From NCBI GenBank assembly GCA_942493055.1, contig OW818680.1, forward strand, positions 4,402,001 to 4,466,000: a stretch of 64,000 nt of DNA. Direction: 5' to 3'. A program made the position numbers and the translations under genes. Under the pieces are notes generated by a model. It was not told the origin of the DNA and searched no databases. It saw only the letters and a list, made by a program, of their open reading frames with translations. Shown in pieces: positions 41,545 through 51,222 of this stretch (position 1 is its first letter; every line of letters begins with the position of its first letter). The DNA is from CAIZQW01 sp942493055. GTDB taxonomy: Bacteria; Verrucomicrobiota; Kiritimatiellia; RFP12; UBA1067.

Positions 41545-43893
41545 ATGATCGTTCGTGTCGCAACAGATATTGCCGCTGATCGGCTTTTCGATTATGCGGT
41601 GCCTCCGGAGCTGGCGGAAACAATCCGCGTCGGTCAGCGCGTGCGCGTGCCCTTCGGCGGCCGCGAGGCAGACGCGTATGTGATTGAGGTCATCAGTGGG
41701 GGCGTGGGCGGACAAGACTGGCCGCGCTCCCAGGAGCAACCCATGCTTTTTGAGCTGCCGGCGGATAATAAGCCCAAGCTTAGAACAGTCCTCTCGGTGG
41801 ATGCGCAGACGACCTACCTATCGCCCAAGCTCATCGAGCTGACCCGCTGGATGGCTGGCTATTATTGCGCGCCTTTTGAAATCGCTTTGCGCTGCGCCTT
41901 GCCTGCTGCTGTGCGCAACCGCGATATGCGCTCAAAGGAGCAGTTGTATGTCACCGTGCTGAAGCAGGGTGGTGAACCGGGAAAGGTCTGCGCCACCTCG
42001 CTCACCCCGCGCCAAACCGAACTGCTCGAAAATGTGCGTCGTGTCGGCGGCGGCTGGCTCCAGCCTTTATTGCATGAGTTTTCGTGTACCACGGAAACAT
42101 TGCGCAAGCTTGCGGAAAAGGGCTTCCTTACAATCGAGCCGAAGCAGATGCGGCGGGATCCGCTTGCGAACCGCAAGATTCTCCCTTCGAGACCCCTTGT
42201 GCTGAATCATGAACAGTCCCAGGCGCTCGCGATGATCGTCAAAATGATTGATCAGTCGGATCCGTCGGATCGGACTGATCTTAAGGTCAAGCCGCTTCTC
42301 CTCTATGGCGTAACCGGATCTGGAAAGACCGAGGTCTATCTGCAAGCGATCGGACATGCGCTGGAACTGGGTAAGGGCGCCATTGTGCTGGTGCCTGAAA
42401 TTGCGCTCACCCCCCAGACCGTCCAGCGGTTTGCCGCGCGCTTCGGCCAGCGCATTGCCGTGCTGCACAGCGCCTTGAGCGAGGGCGAACGCTTTGACGA
42501 GTGGCATCGCATCCGCACCGGCGAGGCGCAAGTCGTGGTCGGCCCGCGCTCCGCTCTCTTTGCGCCGGTCCAGAATCTCGGGATCATCATCGTGGACGAA
42601 GAGCATGAACCGAGTTACAAGCAGGACGAGACCCCGCGCTATCATGCGCGGGATGTGGCGGTCATGCGCGGCCATCTTGAACCCTGCGTGGTGGTCTTGG
42701 GCACAGCGACGCCCTCCATGGAGACCTGGCTGAATGTGCAGAAGGGCAAATATGCTGTGGCGCATCTGACCTGCCGCGTGGCAAACCGTCCGATGCCGGC
42801 GGTCCATGTGATCGACATGCGTCTGGGCAAGGCCAAGCTCTTTTCAACTGAACTTCTGGATGCTATCCATCTGCGTCTTTCACGGGGCGAGCAGACGATT
42901 CTCTTCTTGAACCGCCGAGGACACTCCAATTCACTGGTCTGCCCCTCCTGCGGTCATGCACCGTCGTGTGACCAGTGCAGTGTCTCCTACACCTACCACC
43001 GGACTGACAACTGCCTGCGCTGTCATGTGTGCGGCAGTTGGAAGCACGTGCCGGAGAAGTGCCCTGCGTGCAACGATCCCGCTTTCCGCTATGCAGGCTT
43101 CGGCACGCAGAAGGTGGAGGAGATCCTCAAGAAAATCTTTCAGAAGGCGAATATTTTGCGCATGGATGCGGACATCACTACGCGCAAGTCCAGCCATGAT
43201 GAGATTCTGGGACGCTTCAAAAGCGGCCACGCGGATATTCTCATCGGTACGCAGATGATTGCCAAAGGGCTTGATTTTCCGAACGTCACGCTGGTCGGCG
43301 TCCTGTCAGCAGACATGAGTTTGCATATTCCGGACTTCCGGGCAGGGGAGCGCACCTACCAGTTGCTGGCACAGGTGTCAGGCCGGGCCGGCCGTGATGA
43401 ATTGCCTGGGGAGGTGTATGTGCAGACCTTTACACCTGAGAATCCTGCGATTCTGGCGGCTGCGTCGAAAGAGGAAGCCTTTGTCCTCTTTGCCGAGCGA
43501 GAGCTTGCTGAACGCCAGGCTGGCAACTATCCTCCCTATACCCACCTCGTCTGCCTGGGCTTCAAGGGGATCTCTGAAGAGCGCGTGAAATTTTCAGCTG
43601 AGCGGCTGGCAAAAGAACTTAAGGCCATGGAGAAGGTCGATCCCTCCAACTTTAGAACTTTAGAACTTCCCCGGCGCGGCGTAGCTCTTAGCGAAGCCGG
43701 CTCGAACTTTATAACTTCTGATGCCTATCCTGCGCCGCTTTCAAAGGCTAAAGGCGATTTCCGCTACCAGATCATCCTGCGCGCCTCTGCGACGCGCCTC
43801 ATGACCCAGCCGCTGAACGCCGTGCTGAAGAAAATAGAGCTCCCCAAAGATGTCACCCTCTCCATCGATGTCGATGCCATGAACATGGGCTAG
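41545..43893 (+). CDS. priA: Primosomal protein N' (replication restart helicase)
   Basis: Superfamily 2 helicase that reloads the replisome at stalled forks. Order: N-terminal DNA-binding domain (from VRVATDIAADRLFDYAVP), Walker A GVTGSGKTEVYLQ, Walker B DEEH, then two zinc sites with eight cysteines (CPSCGHAPSCDQC to CPAC, residues ~470-515) and motif QMIAKGLDFPNV. 782 residues from ATG 41545; the upstream TTG (41533) lies inside the terminator T run. No SD is obvious. An inserted Leu/Arg-rich loop near residue 710 has an atypical repeated TTTAGAACTT sequence. Confidence 0.95.
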   Translation: MIVRVATDIAADRLFDYAVPPELAETIRVGQRVRVPFGGREADAYVIEVISGGVGGQDWPRSQEQPMLFELPADNKPKLRTVLSVDAQTTYLSPKLIELTRWMAGYYCAPFEIALRCALPAAVRNRDMRSKEQLYVTVLKQGGEPGKVCATSLTPRQTELLENVRRVGGGWLQPLLHEFSCTTETLRKLAEKGFLTIEPKQMRRDPLANRKILPSRPLVLNHEQSQALAMIVKMIDQSDPSDRTDLKVKPLLLYGVTGSGKTEVYLQAIGHALELGKGAIVLVPEIALTPQTVQRFAARFGQRIAVLHSALSEGERFDEWHRIRTGEAQVVVGPRSALFAPVQNLGIIIVDEEHEPSYKQDETPRYHARDVAVMRGHLEPCVVVLGTATPSMETWLNVQKGKYAVAHLTCRVANRPMPAVHVIDMRLGKAKLFSTELLDAIHLRLSRGEQTILFLNRRGHSNSLVCPSCGHAPSCDQCSVSYTYHRTDNCLRCHVCGSWKHVPEKCPACNDPAFRYAGFGTQKVEEILKKIFQKANILRMDADITTRKSSHDEILGRFKSGHADILIGTQMIAKGLDFPNVTLVGVLSADMSLHIPDFRAGERTYQLLAQVSGRAGRDELPGEVYVQTFTPENPAILAAASKEEAFVLFAERELAERQAGNYPPYTHLVCLGFKGISEERVKFSAERLAKELKAMEKVDPSNFRTLELPRRGVALSEAGSNFITSDAYPAPLSKAKGDFRYQIILRASATRLMTQPLNAVLKKIELPKDVTLSIDVDAMNMG

Positions 43894-45200
43894 CCTTGGA
43901 TGCCCATGTTCTTCAAGGCCGCCTTGGCATTTTCCGCTGCTTTCGTGTCGGGATAGTCTGCGATCAGTTTCTTGAGCGCTTCTGCAGTTTTGGCTTTGCC
44001 TGCTGTTGCATAGCTGTTCCGGATCATCACAAAGAGTTCGGCAGCTTTTTTCTCGTTAACAAAGGCCGGGTCATTCTCGATTTTAGTCAGTTCCTCCTTT
44101 GCCTTGCTGGCGATCTCCTCGCCGCAGGCACGGATAAGTGCCTGGAAAAGAGCACGTGCAGCGGGTACATTCTTTTCTTCAAGGTATTTCAGCCCCTTTG
44201 CAGTCTCTGCGTCCGCACCGGTGACCATCGCATCAATCTGTGTCTGAGCCTCTTCGATGCCATACCCCTTGGCCTTTTTAAAGAGCGGGAGGGCTTCAGC
44301 ATACTTCTTCGCAGCGACCTTCGCCATGCCCTCTTTCAACGCGGCATTTCCCTTCTCCTGAAGTGGACTATTGAGGAAGGCGAGTCCCTTCTCAAAATAC
44401 TCGCTTGAAGGGGTCGAGTGCCCCATTTCCGGAACTTCAATGTAGGTGCAATTGGGGAACCCCTGTTTCATGTAGGCCTTATGGGCCGCGATAGTCCCGG
44501 GCTGGTTGAAATCTTTGCTTCCGGTCAGAAACACGAAATGATGGTCTTTAGACTGCTTGATCAGTTTAATGTCCTTTTGGGGCCAGAAGCCTGACCAGAA
44601 AGCGCCCTTCGCGTTGCCTGGGACTTCAAGGTTGTCCCAGAAATCGCAGCCGATGACATAGAAGGCGCCCCCGGTGAAGACCTCCGGGAACATGATGCCG
44701 ATGCGGCTGGCGCAGCGGCCGCCGCCCGAATTGCCGGACACGAAGATCCTGCTCGGATCGATGTTGTAAAGGGACACCATATTGGTCACGGCATCAATGG
44801 CTGCGCCATACCGCCGGGACCCTGGATAATTGTTTCCTGTCTTGTCAGCTCCAATATAGATGAACCCGTGTTTGGCAAGGGGCTCCACGAATTCCCTGGG
44901 CGCCTTTCCGCTGTCGCCGGCACTGATCCAGACAAAAAGCCCCATGGGTTTGGAGGGCGTGTAGTCATTGGGCACCGTGACCGCATACGTCAGCTCCTCA
45001 ATCTGATAGGCACCTTTCGGATCAAGGTCTGACGTTTTACGCTTCGCCATCTCCTCTAATGAACTGAGGGGGCTGCGCTTGTCAAAGGTGATTTGAAAGC
45101 TGCCTTTTTTGTGAGGCTCGTTCTCCGCGAAAAGCGAAGATGCGCTGGCAAGACCCAGCAGGACGGTGATAAACAGTAATCCCCTAGATGTGATAACCAT
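43890..45200 (-). CDS. Secreted alpha/beta hydrolase with C-terminal helical repeats
   Basis: 436 residues with a signal peptide (ends near LFAENE). The central domain (about 60-280) is an esterase/PHB-depolymerase-like alpha/beta hydrolase with nucleophile Ser in VSGNSGGGR, a probable Asp in LTGSKDFN and His in MGHSTPS. The last ~150 residues are Ala/Lys-rich TPR-like helices. It may deacylate polysaccharides. AAGGAGG precedes the ATG, and its promoter resembles that of the GC-rich glycosidase. It converges on priA with a 4-bp overlap of the ends. Confidence 0.68.
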   Translation of the reverse strand: MVITSRGLLFITVLLGLASASSLFAENEPHKKGSFQITFDKRSPLSSLEEMAKRKTSDLDPKGAYQIEELTYAVTVPNDYTPSKPMGLFVWISAGDSGKAPREFVEPLAKHGFIYIGADKTGNNYPGSRRYGAAIDAVTNMVSLYNIDPSRIFVSGNSGGGRCASRIGIMFPEVFTGGAFYVIGCDFWDNLEVPGNAKGAFWSGFWPQKDIKLIKQSKDHHFVFLTGSKDFNQPGTIAAHKAYMKQGFPNCTYIEVPEMGHSTPSSEYFEKGLAFLNSPLQEKGNAALKEGMAKVAAKKYAEALPLFKKAKGYGIEEAQTQIDAMVTGADAETAKGLKYLEEKNVPAARALFQALIRACGEEIASKAKEELTKIENDPAFVNEKKAAELFVMIRNSYATAGKAKTAEALKKLIADYPDTKAAENAKAALKNMGIQG

Positions 45201-45223
45201 AATCCTCCTTTTGAATTGGTTTA

Positions 45224-45252
45224 ATTATTGCTGTTTGGGATGGAGGATGCAA
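45224..45252 (-). promoter_or_regulatory. Promoter of the alpha/beta hydrolase, shared motif copy 2
   Basis: On the - strand: TTGCAT (45252-45247), 17-bp spacer ending in CCCAAACAGC, AATAAT (45229-45224). The same spacer half and -10 occur at 22921-22949. Confidence 0.55.
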
Positions 45253-45265
45253 GCAAAATGGAATC

Positions 45266-45715
45266 TTAAAGTCTCTTCCGGTACTGGACTCCTGTCAAGG
45301 AGCAGAACTTTTGCACGCGCTCCTCGGAAATGCTCAGGGCAACGGAAAAGGGATCAGATGTGGCATCAAACATTTCGAGTATCTGCTTTGAATGGAGTGA
45401 GACGGCCACAAACATCGCGATCTCTGGATCAGCGTGATGGCCCGCAATCTGAGCGAGTTCATGTAATGCTTCAGTAGTCGCGGGAATGTGTGCACCATCG
45501 AGGAATTCAGACGGACAGATAAGACCCTCAGGAGCAGGCACGTGGTGACGCTGGAGGAAGCGCTGAATTTCATCATCCCACTCGCCATCTGACAGGCACA
45601 CAGTGGCCTCTGGTGGCACGAGTGTTGGCAAGGCCTGAAAAAATATATCGAACGGTCCTGTTGGATCGATCTCCCAGTGAGGGCCATCGAAAAGGTATTC
45701 GGTCGTGTCCATCAT
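45266..45715 (-). CDS. Conserved-looking small soluble protein, unknown
   Basis: 149 residues, acidic, without signal or membrane segments. It carries DGPHWEIDPTGPFDIFF near the start and a C-terminal helical part. No family recognised. It begins 11 bp after dxs, so it is co-transcribed with dxs and the exonuclease/phosphoesterase genes upstream. Confidence 0.55.
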   Translation of the reverse strand: MMDTTEYLFDGPHWEIDPTGPFDIFFQALPTLVPPEATVCLSDGEWDDEIQRFLQRHHVPAPEGLICPSEFLDGAHIPATTEALHELAQIAGHHADPEIAMFVAVSLHSKQILEMFDATSDPFSVALSISEERVQKFCSLTGVQYRKRL

Positions 45716-45726
45716 TTGTCTCCTGC

Positions 45727-47607
45727 TTACAGCACGCTCTCCGCGATCCTGTCGGCAGTCAGCCCGGCGCTCTCGCGCAATTGCGTGGTCGAGCCTTGCC
45801 CCATGAAGCGGTCAGGCCAGCCGATGATTTTGACGGGTGTCGAGATGCCTTCCGCTGCCAATGCCTCTGCAACAGCGGAGCCGAAGCCTCCGGCTGCGGC
45901 TCCGTTTTCAAGCGTGATGAAGAGCTTGGCGCCCTCGGTTGCCTGACGCTTGAGCAAGGTGAGATCGAGGGGCTTGATAAAGCGCGCATTGACCACGCCA
46001 GCCGAAACGCCCTTGGTTGCGAGAAGGGCGGCGATCTCGTGTGCAAGCGGAAGCATGTCCCCCAAGGCCCAGAGCCAGATCGTTACACCAGGCGGATTAC
46101 TGAGGACCTGCGCTTCCCCGAGTTTGATTTGCGGTTTTGCGCATTCGCGCATTTCCGAATTCGCGCATTCTTGTATTCCCGCTTGCGGTCCGGGTTCTCG
46201 CGGATACCGGATCGTGGCTGGCCCGTCGTGTGTCAGCGCAAAGCGGATCATGGCATCGAGCTCCTGATTGTCCGCAGGCTGCATCATGACCAGATTGGGC
46301 AGGCAGCGCAACATGGGGATGTCATAGATGCCATGATGCGTCGGACCGTCGCTGCCGACGACGCCGGCGCGGTCGATGCAGATGAGCACCGGGAGATTCT
46401 GGATGCAGACATCGTGCATGACGCAGTCCACCGCACGCTGCAGGAAAGAGGAGTAGACTGCAAAGACCGGACGGTGCCCGGTTGACGCAAGGCCTGCGGC
46501 AAAGACAACTGCATGGGCTTCGCAGATGCCGACGTCGAAGAAGCGGCGCGGAAAGTGTCGGGCAAACGCGGCCAGCCCCGTGCCCGAGCACATGGCGGCT
46601 GTGATGGCAATGATAGACGTGTTGTCTGCTGCCAGCGCGGTCAGGGTTTCGCCAACAGCCTGGGAGTAGCCCTTTGCAGTACTCTGTGTCTGTTCGCCGC
46701 TCTCACAGTTGAAGGGGCTGACCCCATGCCAGGCGCTCGGCGCTTTCTCGGCATGATGATAGCCTCGGCCCTTCTGGGTGGCGACATGAATCAGCACGGA
46801 ACGCTTGTCATCGCATGCAGACTGGAAGGCGTTTTCAAGCGCATCAAAATCATGACCGTCGATCGGTCCGATATAGCGGAGGCCGAACTCTTCAAAGAAG
46901 GCGTTCTGAAGCCAGATGCTCTTGATGGCTTGCTCCAGCTTGTGATAGACGCCCCGTAATGCGGTCATGTGCATCCGGTGTCCGGCGGCTTCTGCAGCGG
47001 CCTTGATGCGATTGTAGCGGACGCTGGTGAGCATCCGTCCCAGACGGCGGGAGAGGGCTCCGACATTTTCGGAAATCGACATTTCATTGTCATTGAGGAT
47101 GACGATCACCTTTGCATCGACATCTTCGATGTTATTCAAAGCTTCAAGGGAGATGCCGTTGGTCATGGAGGCATCGCCGATGACGGCCACCACATGTCCT
47201 TCCTTGCCTTGTCGGGCTTGCCCGACCGCCATGCCGAGCGCGGTTGAGAGCGCAGTGCCCGCGTGGCCAGAAATGGAGGCATCGCAGGGGCTCTCCTCAG
47301 GCTTGGTGAAGCCGGAGAGTCCGCCAGCGGTTCGGATCGTGTTGAATTGTTCGCGGCGTCCGGTCAGCAGCTTCCAGGTGTAGGCTTGATGGCCGACATC
47401 CCAGACGATCCTGTCTTGCGGGGGGGAGAAGATACGAAGCAAGGCAATCGTCAGCTCGACAGAGCCTAGATTGGAAGCCAGATGACCGCCGTTTTTGCTC
47501 ACGGTGTTGATGATGGCTTGGCGGAGCTCCTCCGCTAATTGCGGAAGCTGAGGGGCTGTCAGCTCTTGCACGTCCTTCGCTGTAGTGATTGTGGGAAGTA
47601 AACTCAT
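45727..47607 (-). CDS. dxs: 1-deoxy-D-xylulose-5-phosphate synthase
   Basis: First enzyme of the MEP isoprenoid pathway: joins pyruvate and glyceraldehyde 3-phosphate using thiamine diphosphate. 626 residues, full length. TPP-binding motif GDASMTNG...LNDNEMS, the catalytic His in DVGHQAY, and the transketolase-like Pyr domain from ~310 (ICEAHAVVFAAGLA) are present. A short insertion around ECANSEMRECAKPQ (residues ~495-510) looks like an imperfect duplication of ECAxxxx. It follows the exonuclease gene by 18 bp. Confidence 0.96.
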   Translation of the reverse strand: MSLLPTITTAKDVQELTAPQLPQLAEELRQAIINTVSKNGGHLASNLGSVELTIALLRIFSPPQDRIVWDVGHQAYTWKLLTGRREQFNTIRTAGGLSGFTKPEESPCDASISGHAGTALSTALGMAVGQARQGKEGHVVAVIGDASMTNGISLEALNNIEDVDAKVIVILNDNEMSISENVGALSRRLGRMLTSVRYNRIKAAAEAAGHRMHMTALRGVYHKLEQAIKSIWLQNAFFEEFGLRYIGPIDGHDFDALENAFQSACDDKRSVLIHVATQKGRGYHHAEKAPSAWHGVSPFNCESGEQTQSTAKGYSQAVGETLTALAADNTSIIAITAAMCSGTGLAAFARHFPRRFFDVGICEAHAVVFAAGLASTGHRPVFAVYSSFLQRAVDCVMHDVCIQNLPVLICIDRAGVVGSDGPTHHGIYDIPMLRCLPNLVMMQPADNQELDAMIRFALTHDGPATIRYPREPGPQAGIQECANSEMRECAKPQIKLGEAQVLSNPPGVTIWLWALGDMLPLAHEIAALLATKGVSAGVVNARFIKPLDLTLLKRQATEGAKLFITLENGAAAGGFGSAVAEALAAEGISTPVKIIGWPDRFMGQGSTTQLRESAGLTADRIAESVL

Positions 47608-47625
47608 GGTAGGGATAAGAGGTCT

Positions 47626-48474
47626 CTATTCAAAAACACCATCGACTTGGCCTGTACGGCGCTTGAGATCCTTCCAGGCATCGAGGTAGCTCAACAGATA
47701 AGCTTCGCCGGGTTTTGCGGCAGTTTCTTCGATCAGCTTCCTGACGCGGAGTTGTTCAAGCCGATACTCCTCTTTCGTAAACAGGCCAGAGACAAAGGTC
47801 ATGCGGAGCCACACGAGGTAGGTCGTCAGCGCATCAAAGCAGTTGTACCGAATGATCTCCTTGCGCTGGCCGGCATACCAAAGCCCGCACACATCGTCTC
47901 CGGTCGTGTCCAGCTTGCCGGGGATTCCAGAGAGCTGTGCCAGCTCATTGAGCGAGACCGTGGTGTTTTTTCCAAAACCGCTCACGAGTTCCATCAGGTC
48001 CACGTCACGGCTCTCCCACGGTTTCGCCTGGAGGCGCTCGGCCAGAGCCTTGACATCAATGCCATGGATAATAGCGCGCTGGAGCAAGATGCGCAAGTCC
48101 GAATTCCGCGAATTAAATCCGACCAGCTGTGGATTCTTGGTTGCAAGGCCTTCCAGCAAGAAGCGGCGCAGGAGATAGGCTTCGTCCTGAGCTTCGTCCG
48201 TGACATCGTTTGGCAAGGCGAACAGAAAGAGCTGAATCTCGCCATTGCGCAGGACACGGCGGATGACGGTTGCGATTGAGACGACACGGCACTGGATCAG
48301 CTTCAGGAAAGGCTGTGGGTTTTCCGGGGTTTTGCCGCCATGTTCCCACATGGTCTCTAAGACTTCCTTGGAAGATACTTCATCTGGCTGCTTATAGAGG
48401 ATGCGCCCGGCCTGTAAATCCGGGATCCATTCGCAATCGAATGCCCAAACTTCATCGGTAACGGACTTAATCAT
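47626..48474 (-). CDS. Predicted 3'-5' exonuclease (PolB-exo2-like)
   Basis: 282 residues resembling the stand-alone exonuclease domain of family B DNA polymerases (DEDD fold). The first acidic motif is WAFDCEWIPD, the second LVGFNSRNSDLRIL (Asn-Ser-x-x-Asp type), and the third includes YNCFDALTTYLVWLR. It would degrade DNA or RNA from the 3' end. Its start overlaps the end of the phosphoesterase gene by 8 bp. Confidence 0.75.
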   Translation of the reverse strand: MIKSVTDEVWAFDCEWIPDLQAGRILYKQPDEVSSKEVLETMWEHGGKTPENPQPFLKLIQCRVVSIATVIRRVLRNGEIQLFLFALPNDVTDEAQDEAYLLRRFLLEGLATKNPQLVGFNSRNSDLRILLQRAIIHGIDVKALAERLQAKPWESRDVDLMELVSGFGKNTTVSLNELAQLSGIPGKLDTTGDDVCGLWYAGQRKEIIRYNCFDALTTYLVWLRMTFVSGLFTKEEYRLEQLRVRKLIEETAAKPGEAYLLSYLDAWKDLKRRTGQVDGVFE

Positions 48475-49957
48475 CTTTCTCCCCGGTCAGCACAGGCTGC
48501 TCAATGTCGAGCGTCCCCTTGAAGGTGGTCACGATTGAAAAGCGGACATGCGTCGTGCGTTTCGCGAGGGGCACTTTACGCGTCAGGCTCATGGTGCCCA
48601 AGGGTTCGCCGCGCGTATTGCGCACTTCGAAGGGGGCGGTCATGAGTTGCTCCAGGGTCCCGTCCTCCTTTTTGGCGAGCATGGTGATGTTAAACAGAAC
48701 CGTGCCGTTAAAATCATCTGAACGGCGTACGCGGCCCCGCGCACGGAGGACCTGTATGCCGGAGTCGCCCAGGACGATAAGGGGCGCGCTGAGTTCCAGA
48801 CGCAGGAACTGATCATGGGTGAAAGAGAGTGCCATCTCGCCGCTCCGAAGGCCTGTTTTGACATGTTGCAAGGGGCCTTCCTCAACGCAGTAACGCCAGC
48901 CGGGCACAACGCCGTTGTCAGCGATAGCGGTCGGGAGAGCGGGCAGGATATTTCTGTCGGGCATTGTGAGCGGAGGTGCTTGGAGGGCTGCGAGTTCACG
49001 TGCCGGAATAAAGCCGGAAAAGGACTTCGGTTCATCATCCTTGCGGGTCTGGGCCCACATATACACACCAAGGGTGGCGATTAATAATAAGCCAAGGACT
49101 AAGGTCGTTGCCAAGCCTTGCAGGAACTTTGCAGAGGGCAACCGCATGGAGTGGATCACATCCTTGGCTGCTTCCAAGTCAGAGGGATGGTTCGAGAAGG
49201 TGATGCCTTCACGCACTTCGGGCATGGACTGGGACGCCTCGTGTTGCAAGACAGAGGGATCAACGTCCACGTTTGCCGCCTGCAGGGCGCGCACATACGC
49301 TTCAAAGTCAAAGGGGAGGCTTCTGAATTCGACGGTCTTGGCTTTGTCGTCGTAAATACAGTAGGTTGAGCGGGCATTTTCAGTGCGGGGTGCGCCAATG
49401 CTTCCGGGGTTGACGATGTAGCGCTTGCCCGGTTCGCATTCAAAGTCGCAGCAGTCAACCGCATGGGGTACGCCACTGGGGCCGATCACATGCACAAGCG
49501 GATGATGGGTATGGCCGACGAAGAGAACAGACTCCGTGGTGGCCTTCCAGGACGGCATGGCCTCTTCAGGGGAGAAGACGTATCGAAAGAGTTCAGGTCG
49601 TGAGAAATCGCCATGGGTGCAGCGGAAATTTTTCCCCTCCGCCATGAGCGGCAAGCGTTCCAGCCACCGCATGCCGGTTTCGGATATCTGCTGGCGATGA
49701 CGTTCGACAGCGCTCGCTGCACGTTCAGAAAAGGATCGCGTACTCAATTTCCCGCAAACAGCCGCATCATGGTTTCCCATCAAGACCACATGGGCTTTTC
49801 GGTACAGCAACTCCAAGGTCTCAGTCGGCTCGAGACCATAGCCGACACAGTCACCAAGGCAGATAATTCTATCGACCTTCATGTCAGCAATATCGGTCAG
49901 CGCGGTTTTTAACGCTGAGGCGTTTGCATGGATGTCCGAAATAATTGCGTAACGCAT
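48467..49957 (-). CDS. Metallophosphoesterase with membrane anchor and C-terminal domain
   Basis: 496 residues. The first ~225 form a calcineurin-like phosphoesterase of the YfcE/ApaH type, with all metal motifs: SDIHAN, GDCVGYG, GNHD and GHTHHP. A linker leads to one membrane helix (about 285-310, FLQGLATTLVLGLLLIATLGVYMW), and ~180 residues beyond form a beta-rich domain probably outside. An enzyme domain in the cytoplasm joined to an external domain suggests a sensing or signalling role (inference). Upstream partner of the exonuclease and dxs. Confidence 0.8.
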   Translation of the reverse strand: MRYAIISDIHANASALKTALTDIADMKVDRIICLGDCVGYGLEPTETLELLYRKAHVVLMGNHDAAVCGKLSTRSFSERAASAVERHRQQISETGMRWLERLPLMAEGKNFRCTHGDFSRPELFRYVFSPEEAMPSWKATTESVLFVGHTHHPLVHVIGPSGVPHAVDCCDFECEPGKRYIVNPGSIGAPRTENARSTYCIYDDKAKTVEFRSLPFDFEAYVRALQAANVDVDPSVLQHEASQSMPEVREGITFSNHPSDLEAAKDVIHSMRLPSAKFLQGLATTLVLGLLLIATLGVYMWAQTRKDDEPKSFSGFIPARELAALQAPPLTMPDRNILPALPTAIADNGVVPGWRYCVEEGPLQHVKTGLRSGEMALSFTHDQFLRLELSAPLIVLGDSGIQVLRARGRVRRSDDFNGTVLFNITMLAKKEDGTLEQLMTAPFEVRNTRGEPLGTMSLTRKVPLAKRTTHVRFSIVTTFKGTLDIEQPVLTGEKDD

Positions 49958-49965
49958 ATAAACAC

Positions 49966-49993
49966 AAAAAACGGTAGGGGTTCCTACCGTTTA
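49966..49993 (-). terminator. Rho-independent terminator after the ferredoxin gene
   Basis: AACGGTAGG/CCTACCGTT around GGTT (49970-49991), followed on the - strand by six T. It separates the ferredoxin from the phosphoesterase operon. Confidence 0.85.
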
Positions 49994-50011
49994 CTGTGAC
50001 ACAAATTGCTT

Positions 50012-50179
50012 TTAGCCAGCAATGATTGCTTCACTGGGACACTCGCCTGCGCAAGCTCCACAGTCGACGCACTTGTCGGCATCAATTTTGTAGGGGGTTC
50101 CTTCGCTGATTGCCTCGACCGGGCATGAATCTTTGCACAGACCGCAAGCAACGCACTTGTCAGTAATTTGATAGGCCAT
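50012..50179 (-). CDS. Two-[4Fe-4S] cluster ferredoxin
   Basis: 55-residue electron carrier. Two cluster motifs are present: CVACGLCKDSCP and CVDCGACAGECP, i.e. CxxCxxCxxxCP twice, as in clostridial-type ferredoxins. It starts MAYQITDKC and ends PSEAIIAG. AAGGAG lies 7 bp before the ATG. It has its own terminator. It likely serves anaerobic low-potential redox chemistry, which fits a corrinoid-using, strictly or facultatively anaerobic organism. Confidence 0.95.
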   Translation of the reverse strand: MAYQITDKCVACGLCKDSCPVEAISEGTPYKIDADKCVDCGACAGECPSEAIIAG

Positions 50180-50295
50180 GATGATCTCCTTGTTTGTTAA
50201 AAAAAGTCCATCTATAATACCTTAAACAGAGGCAAAGAATCAATCGAAAATAGCATTGTTTTGTATTATGCAGAAATTAATCAGTTTGAAGCGAA

Positions 50296-51192
50296 TTACT
50301 GTGCAGGGGCTGGATGCTCAGGGAGCTCAGCAGAGAAGGGTTGCAGGGCTGACCACTCCTTTGCGAGCGGAGCGGCGAAGGTTGTGATCTTCTTTAAAAA
50401 GGTGCGCTGGTTCTCATCCGAAAAAACATCGTCCAGGGCACCTTTGACCAGTTGCAGGATAAGTTTGTCCATGAGCGCTTGCCCGCGTTGCTCCTCTTCG
50501 GGACACTCCTTGATCATGTCGGCGGATTCCGAGAAGAGCTTTTTCGTGCGCTCTGAGAACGTATCGCTCGTGCTCAGCACCTGCAGATGCTCCAGGGCCT
50601 TGAGGGGCTCGCCCGTCTTCGTTTCAATGACGGCTCCGAGCAGCGGGGAGAGATAATCGAGCTGGCTGGAGGTGCCGAAAGCATCCGCAGCAGCTTTCGC
50701 AAAGTCCAAATCATCTTGGTAAAGGCTGACGGCGATCAGGCTGATGAGCACCATCTTGTGCTCCGCTTGAACAACTTCAGGAACACGTTTCTGGTGGAGA
50801 GAGAAGGAGTCCTTCAACTCTTTGTAATACGCGCCTGCCAGCGTGGGGCATTTCATCTTGGAGAGCGCAATGGATTGTAACCCCAAGGCAAGCATCTTGC
50901 TTTCTTGGGTGTTCGCTGCCTTTACAAGGTCTGCTTCGATAAAGGAGTAGTCGTTCCTTTCTGCGAGGAACCAGGAGATCCCCAACAGTGCATGAGCCAT
51001 CTCGTTTTCAATCGGTTCGGAAACAGTTGCATTGTACTCGGCGACAGCACGCTTGATCGCTTTGTTGGATGCCAGCCGGTAGGTTTTGTAGTGGAAAGAC
51101 TTTCGGAATGTAGACAGGTATTGCTCCTCTCTTGTCGTTGTACAGCCCACAAAGAGCAACCCCGTAAACAGCAGAAAAAGTATTTTAATCAT
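50296..51192 (-). CDS. Lipoprotein of unknown function, helical-repeat type
   Basis: 298 residues from ATG 51192. The lipobox LLFVGC ends at residue ~16. The mature part is almost wholly alpha-helical with TPR-like character (SKMLALGLQSIALSKMKC, GEPLKALEHLQVL). No family recognised. It starts 31 bp after the amidase stop, so it is co-transcribed with gpmI and the amidase; a TTG at 51219 is an alternative start. Confidence 0.65.
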   Translation of the reverse strand: MIKILFLLFTGLLFVGCTTTREEQYLSTFRKSFHYKTYRLASNKAIKRAVAEYNATVSEPIENEMAHALLGISWFLAERNDYSFIEADLVKAANTQESKMLALGLQSIALSKMKCPTLAGAYYKELKDSFSLHQKRVPEVVQAEHKMVLISLIAVSLYQDDLDFAKAAADAFGTSSQLDYLSPLLGAVIETKTGEPLKALEHLQVLSTSDTFSERTKKLFSESADMIKECPEEEQRGQALMDKLILQLVKGALDDVFSDENQRTFLKKITTFAAPLAKEWSALQPFSAELPEHPAPAQ

Positions 51193-51222
51193 GAGGGAAC
51201 TCGTGTTGTCATCCCGCAAAGG

